40,376 bases of DNA from JAPLMW01 sp964619675 (GTDB taxonomy: Bacteria; Planctomycetota; Phycisphaerae; Sedimentisphaerales; UBA12454): NCBI GenBank assembly GCA_964619675.1, contig CAZUEO010000022.1, positions 1-40,376 on the forward strand, in the 5' to 3' direction. The notes beneath the pieces are model-generated. The model did not search any database, was not told the origin of the DNA, and worked only from the letters and a program-made list of their open reading frames with translations. Position numbers and translations under genes: made by a program. Shown piece after piece: positions 33,450 through 40,376 of this stretch (positions are counted from its first letter, which is position 1; every line of letters starts with the position of its first letter).

Positions 33450-34184
33450 ATGCCTGAAATAAAAACAAATGTTCGTATCGGCACGAGCGGCTGGTATTAC
33501 AATCACTGGCACGGCCTTTTCTATCCGAAAACCATTGCAAAACACAAATGGTTCGAGCATTATAGCAAACAATTCGATACTGTCGAGATTAATAGCTCAT
33601 ATTACCATTTTCCTAAACCTGAAAACGTCAGGAAATGGTACAAATCCGGCCCGGAAGATTTCATTTATGCCGTCAAGGCAAATCGGTATATAACACACCT
33701 GAAAAAGTTAAGAAATGTCGAGAGTCAACTTACTGATTTTTTACAGACAGTATCTATCCTGAAGGAAAAGCTCGGGCCGGTTTTGTTTCAGCTGCCGCCA
33801 TCGCTGCACAGGGACTTTTCGCTTTTGAAGGATTTCCTGTCGCTGCTCGACGATAAGACTGCCTCAGTTTTTGAATTTCGGCATAAAAGCTGGTATGAGG
33901 ATAAATGTTTTTCACTGCTCGATGATTTCAATGCAGGACTTTGCATGCACGATATGGCCGGTTCGCAGACGCCTCGTGTTGTTACAGGCAATATGATTTA
34001 CATAAGATTCCACGGCACAAGCGGCAAGTACGCAGGCTCGTATGATAAAAAAACTCTTGCCGGCTGGGCGGGATGGATAAAGAAAAACAAAAAAGCAAAG
34101 GATTGCTTCGTCTATTTCAATAACGATTACAAGGCCTATGCAGTCAAAAATGCAAAGACGTTAATAAAAATGCTAACCGGCTGA
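33450..34184 (+). CDS. DUF72 family protein
   Basis: A 244-residue TIM-barrel protein of the DUF72 (YecE) family, function unknown. Signatures: IGTSGWYYNHWHGLFYP at the N terminus, the TVEINSSYYHFPKPE stretch, FIYAVKANRYITH, VLFQLPPSLHRD, VFEFRHKSWY and FVYFNNDYKAYAVKNA at the end. The length matches the family. ATG 33450 is preferred over 33438; in-frame codons further upstream overlap the divergent transporter gene and are unlikely. It ends convergent with a radical SAM gene, with an overlap of about 12 bases. Confidence 0.9.
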   Translation: MPEIKTNVRIGTSGWYYNHWHGLFYPKTIAKHKWFEHYSKQFDTVEINSSYYHFPKPENVRKWYKSGPEDFIYAVKANRYITHLKKLRNVESQLTDFLQTVSILKEKLGPVLFQLPPSLHRDFSLLKDFLSLLDDKTASVFEFRHKSWYEDKCFSLLDDFNAGLCMHDMAGSQTPRVVTGNMIYIRFHGTSGKYAGSYDKKTLAGWAGWIKKNKKAKDCFVYFNNDYKAYAVKNAKTLIKMLTG

Positions 34185-35048
34185 GAGGCACAGTCCCCTG
34201 CCGGCAGCGTATCTTCGCAACTCATCGATATACTCATAATCGGGCAGAAGATTAATCTCAGGGTGCTTGGCTGCCAAATGGCAGGGTCTGTACTGAGCCA
34301 TAATATTTATAAAAGTCGAAGCGGAAATTTCATCGGCCAGGAAGTCAATAATTTTTTTACTGCCGGCCACGTTATTCGGCAAGACAAGATGCCTGACTAA
34401 CAATCCCTTTACGGCAAGGCCGTTTTTTATAATTAAATCTCCTTTTTGCCTGTGCATTTCCCTGACAGCGGTAAAATTTATCTGAGGGTAATCTTTTGCA
34501 TCCGAATATTTTGCCGCAGCGGAGTCATCGGCGTATTTCATATCGGGCATATAAATATCAACGAAATCCTCGAGCAGTTTGAGCGTTTCAATACTGTCGT
34601 AGCCGCCTGAGTTATAGACTATCGGCAGGTTTAAACCATTGTCGCGGGCGATTTGGATTGCTGCCGCCGCCTGCCAGGCAACATGAGAGGGACTTACAAG
34701 ATTTATATTGATGCAGCCCCGCCGCTGCAGGCCGAGCATAATTCGAGCAAGCTGCTCTATCGAGATTCTTTCGCCGCGTTTGAAATGACTAATATCGTAA
34801 TTCTGGCAGAAAAGGCAGCGAAGATTACAGCCCGCGAAAAATATAGTGCCTGAACCGCCATCGCCGACCAGCACAGGCTCTTCGCCAAAGTGCGGGCCCG
34901 CCGAGCTGACAGAAGGCTCAAGACCAATCCCGCAGTATCCGAGCTGTCCTTCTTTTCTTTTTACAAGGCAGTTTCTCGGGCATAATTTACAGGGACTTGA
35001 AAGAACAAAAAGTTTCTCGATTGACTCAGCGGACATATATCGAAGCAT
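34173..35048 (-). CDS. PflX-like radical SAM protein (COG1313)
   Basis: A 291-residue radical SAM enzyme (287 if the in-frame ATG at 35036 is used). The N terminus has a cysteine cluster CKLCPRNC..GYCG (Cys20, 23, 27, 39), followed by the [4Fe-4S]/SAM motif CNLRCLFC (Cys74, 78, 81). Both are typical of COG1313, proteins related to pyruvate formate-lyase activases but of unknown substrate. Further segments fit the partial TIM barrel: NLVSPSHVA, PIVYNSGGYDS, DIYMPDMKYAD. No glycyl-radical enzyme gene is nearby. It overlaps the end of the membrane-protein gene and is probably in the polA transcript. Confidence 0.88.
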   Translation of the reverse strand: MLRYMSAESIEKLFVLSSPCKLCPRNCLVKRKEGQLGYCGIGLEPSVSSAGPHFGEEPVLVGDGGSGTIFFAGCNLRCLFCQNYDISHFKRGERISIEQLARIMLGLQRRGCININLVSPSHVAWQAAAAIQIARDNGLNLPIVYNSGGYDSIETLKLLEDFVDIYMPDMKYADDSAAAKYSDAKDYPQINFTAVREMHRQKGDLIIKNGLAVKGLLVRHLVLPNNVAGSKKIIDFLADEISASTFINIMAQYRPCHLAAKHPEINLLPDYEYIDELRRYAAGRGLCLSAG

Positions 35049-35766
35049 CGGGATTAAACGGATTTGTTCTCATCGCAAGGCTGAACAGGTACGGGTATTG
35101 AGCCTTCAGGTACTTCATATATTCGAGCCATTCGGAGATGACGGCCTGGTAGGCCCTTTTCATATCGCCGAGAAGGTGCTTTATGTCGCTTTCGGGCAAA
35201 CCCTTTAATTCTTTCCTGTGAATCAGCTCTTCGGTAAGGTGGAAAATCGACCATAACATATCGGTAAAGCCATCGTGCTCGAGCAGGTTTGGGTTTTCGA
35301 GCAGCCGCATCAGGAATTTTCTCTTGTCAAGAAGATATGTCCGAAGCTCCTGGAGGTCGGCTTTGTCAATCTGCAGGTCGTATTTGTGTTTTCGCAAAGC
35401 CTCGGTTGCCGATGCAAATTTTTCATCCGTCCAGTCGTCCTTGATTACAAGCTGCTTGCGTATCGCCTCGCCGTCCGCATCAAGCTCGAAAAATCTTTCG
35501 GCAAGCTGCGTTCCCGTATCGCTGAAGAAGGTGCCGATGACCATATTCAGCTTGGCCATTTTGCTTTTCTTCTCGCGAATGTTGAGCAAATTGTGAACTA
35601 TCAGGGTAACAAGCAGCACTTCTATCGGCACAAAGGCTATATCACCCAGCAAATATATAAAGATGTGATGGGCATCGCGGAATATAAAAAAATGCATAAA
35701 ATAAAAAACCGCTGAAAGAATTATCAGCACAATTCCGAAAACTATCTGCCATCTGTGGAATTTCAT
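35026..35766 (-). CDS. Two-helix membrane protein with a cytosolic helical domain
   Basis: 246 residues: two N-terminal membrane segments (about 9-28 and 37-62) and a long soluble alpha-helical part with many charged residues. No family is recognised. It starts 17 bases after the polA stop and its end overlaps the radical SAM start, so a polA-led operon is likely. A YVR end and helical C terminus suggest a complete protein. Confidence 0.78.
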   Translation of the reverse strand: MKFHRWQIVFGIVLIILSAVFYFMHFFIFRDAHHIFIYLLGDIAFVPIEVLLVTLIVHNLLNIREKKSKMAKLNMVIGTFFSDTGTQLAERFFELDADGEAIRKQLVIKDDWTDEKFASATEALRKHKYDLQIDKADLQELRTYLLDKRKFLMRLLENPNLLEHDGFTDMLWSIFHLTEELIHRKELKGLPESDIKHLLGDMKRAYQAVISEWLEYMKYLKAQYPYLFSLAMRTNPFNPDASIYVR

Positions 35767-35783
35767 AGTCTTTCACCTCATCA

Positions 35784-38540
35784 TTAATCTGCCAGCCAGC
35801 TTTTGCCGATTGTTACATCGACTTTCAAAGGCACGTTAAGTTTTATCGCATTGGTCATTTCACCGCTGAAAACTCCGGCAAGTTTTTCAGCTTGCCTGCC
35901 GTCGGCATCGAAGACCAGCTCGTCGTGAATCTGTAAAATCATCTTCGCAGGAAGTTTTTCATCTTCAATTCGTTTTTGAATCCTTATCATTGCAAGCTTT
36001 ATCAAATCGGCAGCGGAGCCCTGAATAAGCGTATTTATAACGAGCCTGTCGGCCTGCGAACGTTTATTTGCATTTTTACTTTCAAGACCGGTAATATTTC
36101 TCCTCCTGCCGCAGATAGTCTCGGCATAACCCGTCTTTTTTGCCTCTATTATAGCGTTCTTTTTGAACTGCTGAATGGATTTATAGCGTGCAAAATAATT
36201 ATCAATGAATTTTTTGGCCTCGGCAATGCTCATACCTGTTGTTTTACTCAGGCCGAAAGGCCCCTGCCCGTAAATGAGGCCGAAATTTACCGCTTTGCAG
36301 CGTGAACGCATCTCGGAGGTTACATCTTTAATATCGACATTATAAATCTGTGAAGCGACAAAGGTGTGAATGTCTCTGTCCTGCTCAAATGCTTTTTTCA
36401 GTTCCTTGTCGCCGCTGAAATGCGCAACCATTCGCAGCTCAATCTGTGAATAATCAAGGCTTAAAATTTTATCGCCTTTCTTTTCCGTTATAAATGCGGC
36501 GCGGATTTTTTTGCCTATTTCAGTCCTGATTGGAATATTCTGCAAATTCGGGTCGGATGAGCTTAATCTGCCGGTAGCCGTTATTGTCTGGTTAAATGAT
36601 GCGTGCAGTCTGCCGGTTCGCGGGTTTATGAGCGAGCCGAGCTTGTCGGTATAAGTGTTCTTGAGTTTGCTTAACTGGCGATACTGGAGTATCTGCTCGA
36701 TAATCGGATGCCGGCCGGCAAGGGCATCAAGAACGCCTGCATCGGTACTGTGGCCTGTCTTGCCTTCCCGCAGCGATTGTAAGCCCAGCCGGTCAAAAAG
36801 CACTTCCGAAAGCTGCTTTGGCGAGTCAATATTAAACGGCCCGCCGGCAAGGGCATAAATTTTTTCGGTTATTTCTTCAAGGTGCCTGCCTATCTCGATT
36901 GACATTTGTTTCAAGACCCCCACTTCGACCTTTACGCCGTTAAGCTCCATTATCGTCAGCACCTCAACGAGCGGCATTTCAATTTCTTCAAAAAGCTGTT
37001 TGAGCTTTGGTTCTTTTTCAAGTTTTTCGTTTAGATACCGATAGAGCTGAAACGTCATATCGGCATCTTCGCAGGAATAATCGCAGGCTGATTCGGTATC
37101 GACCATCTCGAAGCTCATCTGGTTTTTGCCTTTGCCGATAAGGTCTGAAGTCGGAATTTTTTGATAATTCAGAAAATCCATCGCCATATTATCAAGCGAA
37201 TGACTTCGTCGCTCGGCATCGAGTACATAAGAGGCTATCATCGTGTCAAACATCAGCCCCTTTAGGGGCATTTCGCAGTTTGCCAGAACAATCATATCGT
37301 ATTTTGCGTTCTGGCAGATTTTTTTAATTTTCTCATCGGCTAAAATCGCCGCCAGTTTCTGTCTGACGGCAGGCAGCCTCAATGACTTGGTTCCCATTGA
37401 AGCTTTTACTGCAAGATAATAGGCATTGTGCTGCTTGAAGCAGAAACTTATTCCCACGAGCTCTGCGCGATGAGCGGAAATGGACGTTGTTTCCGTATCG
37501 ACAGCAAAAAGTTTTTGTTTTTTAAGCTCCGAAGCAAAATCATCAAGTTTTTCAGGAGTGTCTATTAAGCGATAATTGTGTTTAACGGTTTTTATCGAAT
37601 CAACTCCCGTAGTCAAAAGGGTTTTTACAGCCGGTTTTTCTTCTGTTTCTTTTGTTTTTTTAACTTCCGCAGGCGACAACCCCAACTGTGTCAAAAGCCT
37701 GTTAAAACCCAGCTCAGTAAAAACCGCAGCAAGTTTTCCCTCATTGAACTCTTTGACGGCAAAAGTCTTTTGGTCGAGGTTTACGGGCAGAGAGCAGTCT
37801 AATGTTACAAGTTTTCTGCTCAGAAAAGCAGTATCTTTTGAGTTTCGCAGGTTATCACCCCTTTTGCCTGTGATTTCATCGGCGTGTTTGTAAACATTCT
37901 CAAGCGAGCCGTATTGTTTTACCCATTCCATCGCAGTTTTCGGCCCCACATCTGCAACGCCCGGCACGTTATCGCTCGTATCGCCCTGCAGGGCAAGCAC
38001 GTCAATAAACTGCTGTGGCTCAAGGCCGGTTTCTTTTTTGAAAGACTGGGCATCGGTAACCGTATCGGTCTTGATGTCATACATATAAACGCCCTTATTG
38101 CCCAAAAGTTGGAGCATATCCTTGTCTTTTGTGCAGATATAAACATTGATGTCCGCCTTGGCGCCTTTTAAGGCAAGTGTGCCGATTATATCATCGGCCT
38201 CGAATGTACTTTTGCGAATCATCGGGATATTCATCGCATCGAGTATTTGTTCGATACGGCTTATCTGCACCGGCATTTCATCGGGCATTGGCGGCCGTTG
38301 TGCCTTGTATTCGGGATAGATTTCAGCTCTGAAACTGGGCTCTTTGGAATCCATCGCGACGACGAGCATATCCGGCTTTTTGGTTTCGAGAAGCCTGAGA
38401 ATCATTGTAGTAAAGATATATGTTGCTTTTGTAGGTTCGCCGGCCGGGCTGGTCAATTTCTGGCTCATCGGGGCGTAAAACGCCGCATAAATGTGTGCAT
38501 GACCATCAATTATATATAAAGTACGTGGTTTTTCAGCCAT
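35784..38540 (-). CDS. polA: DNA polymerase I with 5'-nuclease and 3'-5' exonuclease domains
   Basis: 918 residues, the usual full-length PolA, which fills repair gaps and removes RNA primers. The 5' nuclease domain (about 1-290) has IDGHAHIYAAFYAP, FEADDIIG and LQGDTSDNVPGVADVGPKTA. The proofreading domain (about 325-515) has intact catalytic residues: Asp348 and Glu350 (AVDTETT), NAKYDM, and the YSCED Y-x-x-x-D motif. The polymerase domain has TATGRLSSSDPNLQNIP, motif A DYSQIELRMVAHFSGD (about 696-711), motif B RSRCKAVNFGLIYG and motif C QIHDELVFD. The ATG has no evident ribosome-binding site. It probably heads an operon with the two genes downstream. Confidence 0.98.
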   Translation of the reverse strand: MAEKPRTLYIIDGHAHIYAAFYAPMSQKLTSPAGEPTKATYIFTTMILRLLETKKPDMLVVAMDSKEPSFRAEIYPEYKAQRPPMPDEMPVQISRIEQILDAMNIPMIRKSTFEADDIIGTLALKGAKADINVYICTKDKDMLQLLGNKGVYMYDIKTDTVTDAQSFKKETGLEPQQFIDVLALQGDTSDNVPGVADVGPKTAMEWVKQYGSLENVYKHADEITGKRGDNLRNSKDTAFLSRKLVTLDCSLPVNLDQKTFAVKEFNEGKLAAVFTELGFNRLLTQLGLSPAEVKKTKETEEKPAVKTLLTTGVDSIKTVKHNYRLIDTPEKLDDFASELKKQKLFAVDTETTSISAHRAELVGISFCFKQHNAYYLAVKASMGTKSLRLPAVRQKLAAILADEKIKKICQNAKYDMIVLANCEMPLKGLMFDTMIASYVLDAERRSHSLDNMAMDFLNYQKIPTSDLIGKGKNQMSFEMVDTESACDYSCEDADMTFQLYRYLNEKLEKEPKLKQLFEEIEMPLVEVLTIMELNGVKVEVGVLKQMSIEIGRHLEEITEKIYALAGGPFNIDSPKQLSEVLFDRLGLQSLREGKTGHSTDAGVLDALAGRHPIIEQILQYRQLSKLKNTYTDKLGSLINPRTGRLHASFNQTITATGRLSSSDPNLQNIPIRTEIGKKIRAAFITEKKGDKILSLDYSQIELRMVAHFSGDKELKKAFEQDRDIHTFVASQIYNVDIKDVTSEMRSRCKAVNFGLIYGQGPFGLSKTTGMSIAEAKKFIDNYFARYKSIQQFKKNAIIEAKKTGYAETICGRRRNITGLESKNANKRSQADRLVINTLIQGSAADLIKLAMIRIQKRIEDEKLPAKMILQIHDELVFDADGRQAEKLAGVFSGEMTNAIKLNVPLKVDVTIGKSWLAD

Positions 38541-38615
38541 AACAAAGAATATATTTGCCGGCCGGCGGTAATGTCAAATGAATAATCCTTCGCAGGGGAC
38601 AAAACGGGTAAAATC

Positions 38616-40229
38616 TCATTGCTTCCGCTGATGAACCGTAATCCAGTTTTCAGATTGCGGTGTGTATCCGGCAATACTCATATCCCAGCGATAAACCGGC
38701 TGCCTGTCAGGATATATCTTGATTATGCCGACAACATTGTAAAAATCTCGAATATACGAGTCAGCCCAGTCGAAAATAGTCATTATCGAATCTTTCCGAA
38801 CCAGCCATGATAAGCTAACCTTGACGAAAACCAAAAATTCCGGTCTGGCCGACTCAATTTCCTGAATCATCTCCTTTTGCATTTGAGCGGCATAATCGTG
38901 GGCTTCCATCAGAGGATAGGTATAAATATAACGAGTCGCAGAACGCCGGCCCAAATAAAAATAAATCTGCGGTTCGGAGCCGATGACGACAATGCTGTCG
39001 TCAGCATGGGAATTGGTACGGATAAATTCAGCTATTGAGAGCGACTCCGGAAAGGGATTAGGCCCGTAAATCCGGCGGCAGATCTCTGCAGGGCTGCCGT
39101 CAAACAGGTATTTCTGCTGGTCAAACAGCGTATAACCGACCATGCCGATACCGGCCAGGGCGATGACAATGCCGCGTCGCAGACCGCCCTTGCAGCCGGC
39201 GGCCCAGTCACAAAAACCGGTGAAGCCTGCGCCTGCCGTAACTGCCACAGCAGGCAAAAGAAAAATGAAATAGTGCTTGCGAAAATAAAAACCCGGACAA
39301 ACACAGAGAAATGAAAAAACCAGTAAGCCAATGACAAAAGGCATCTGCTCGCGAAGGCGACTATCGAACAGAATCCGCAGCAACCCCAGCAAAGTGAGCA
39401 GCCATATAGGAATTGCCGAGTTGATTATAGGTATAAATTTATGCAGGAGATTTGCAGGGACTGAACCGAGCGGAACTAAAGCCGCATATTTGCCGGCATA
39501 AACAAATGTCCAAAACCAGAATTTATCAAAAGCACCAGCCCGCCAAAAAAGAAAGCAGGTGATGCCAAAAGGCACTATGAACCCTGCCGCGAAAACAACC
39601 TGATTAATAATAAATTTTTTCCACCGAACAGGTCTGCAGCGAAGGTCACAATAAAGCAGATACAGCGCAGCGAAAGCGGCAAAAAATATACCGTTCTGCT
39701 TGATGACAAGTGCCAGACCAAAAAGCAGCCCAGCGGTAAAAATAACCGGCAGGCTGCGTCGCTGGACAGGCAAAGTCAACAGGACAGCACCGACAAGAGC
39801 CGGCAGAATCAAAAAATGCTCAGAGTTAGCTGATAACCCAAGAACGGGTTTTATCAAAGACATAACTGCATACGCCGCGGCTGCGATGACGGCCGCGAGG
39901 CTGCCGAACAGGCGTCTCGTCAGCAGAAAGATAACAAAAATTGTTGCGGCATTGACTATTAACAGGCCGAGGTGAATGGCTGTGCATGTCTGACCGAAAA
40001 CCGCAAGGATAAGAGCGTATATAGCATAGGTACCGGGCAGCTTCTGACTACAGGCCGACAGATAAGGCGGCACACCCTTTAGCATCATTTGCGCAACATA
40101 GGCGTATTCACCTTCATCACGTTCGAGAGGCATAGCCGCCAGCCTGCCGCGGATGGCTGCCGCGCCGATGATTACCAGCGCTAATGCCGCCCAGCACCAC
40201 AAGCCGGATTTGTCCGGATTCTTATCCAT
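38616..40229 (-). CDS. GT39/ArnT-like integral membrane glycosyltransferase
   Basis: About 537 residues from ATG 40229 (a TTG at 40268 would add 13). It has roughly ten membrane segments and, after the first helix, the motif LERDEGEYAYVAQMMLKGVPPY, which is the acidic periplasmic loop of GT39/GT83 (PMT/ArnT) enzymes that take sugar from a lipid-phosphate carrier. A soluble C-terminal portion (about 400-530) contains VVIGSEPQIYFYLGRRSATR. The acceptor (protein, lipid or glycan) is unknown. A TATAAT-like box on the minus strand at 40313-40308 may belong to its promoter, but no well-spaced -35 was found. Confidence 0.85.
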   Translation of the reverse strand: MDKNPDKSGLWCWAALALVIIGAAAIRGRLAAMPLERDEGEYAYVAQMMLKGVPPYLSACSQKLPGTYAIYALILAVFGQTCTAIHLGLLIVNAATIFVIFLLTRRLFGSLAAVIAAAAYAVMSLIKPVLGLSANSEHFLILPALVGAVLLTLPVQRRSLPVIFTAGLLFGLALVIKQNGIFFAAFAALYLLYCDLRCRPVRWKKFIINQVVFAAGFIVPFGITCFLFWRAGAFDKFWFWTFVYAGKYAALVPLGSVPANLLHKFIPIINSAIPIWLLTLLGLLRILFDSRLREQMPFVIGLLVFSFLCVCPGFYFRKHYFIFLLPAVAVTAGAGFTGFCDWAAGCKGGLRRGIVIALAGIGMVGYTLFDQQKYLFDGSPAEICRRIYGPNPFPESLSIAEFIRTNSHADDSIVVIGSEPQIYFYLGRRSATRYIYTYPLMEAHDYAAQMQKEMIQEIESARPEFLVFVKVSLSWLVRKDSIMTIFDWADSYIRDFYNVVGIIKIYPDRQPVYRWDMSIAGYTPQSENWITVHQRKQ

Positions 40230-40376
40230 AATTGCCTGTAATTCTATTGAAATATCGCTGCCAGACAAGCGGAATCTGGCTCTTCTAAAAATATCAATAT
40301 TTACAAAATTATACTTGATTTTAGTTAAAAATAATGTAAAATACCCATGTAATTTGACAAATAGTGAATTTATAGG

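Overview
The window looks like chromosomal DNA of a Planctomycetota bacterium, most likely from the Phycisphaerae/Sedimentisphaerales side. This is inferred from gene style, not from a marker gene. The hints are very long secreted beta-propeller and beta-helix proteins with dockerin-like tails (DLNxDxxVDxxDFxxxAxxWL), a PEP-CTERM surface protein, HEAT-repeat and PQQ-propeller exported proteins, moderate GC content and AT-rich, repeat-filled intergenic DNA. Housekeeping genes (purH, gnd, polA, galE, a tRNA) show it is chromosome rather than phage or plasmid.

Layout. 86-9543 (minus) is a block of four secreted proteins: a 1485-residue mosaic (beta-helix, BACON, YWTD propeller, BACON, FG-GAP, dockerin-like) and three tandem RCC1-type propeller proteins that are clear recent paralogues. 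A divergent pair of near-consensus promoters (9605-9680) separates this block from a plus-strand run: a HEAT-repeat exported protein, a small conserved-looking protein, a PQQ-like propeller and purH (9713-14610). 14628-20271 holds a basic protein with four Myb/SANT-like repeats, divergent from a KDG kinase gene with overlapping -35 boxes, and a minus-strand run larA-like > gnd > stand-alone GMP synthase ATP-pyrophosphatase. tRNA-Thr(CGT) at 20580-20651 opens an AT-rich accessory stretch (20655-23590): a two-gene nucleotidyltransferase module followed by small membrane proteins, one of them frameshifted.

23706-26207 (minus) is a tightly coupled lipoprotein > galE > ROK kinase operon. 26208-30795 is mostly non-coding and rich in repeats: an 84-bp-period hairpin repeat, a palindromic TTGATA..TATCAA repeat family with a nested 36-bp insertion, and a CCCC(G)..TGAGAT hairpin family with base-pair covariation. 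Inside it sit an AlbA_2-domain gene, a PEP-CTERM gene and a tiny lipoprotein gene. 30796-32071 encodes a Xer recombinase and a DUF503 protein, convergent with an MFS transporter across a strong terminator-like hairpin. The rest holds a DUF72 protein, a polA > membrane protein > PflX-like radical SAM operon, and a GT39-type membrane glycosyltransferase.

How it fits together. Core metabolism (purine synthesis, pentose phosphate and Entner-Doudoroff branch, galactose/glucose activation) alternates with expanding families of secreted repeat proteins. The most unusual material is the RCC1 array, the tRNA-adjacent accessory module, and the structured intergenic repeats. No complete defence island, CRISPR array, insertion sequence or prophage was seen.
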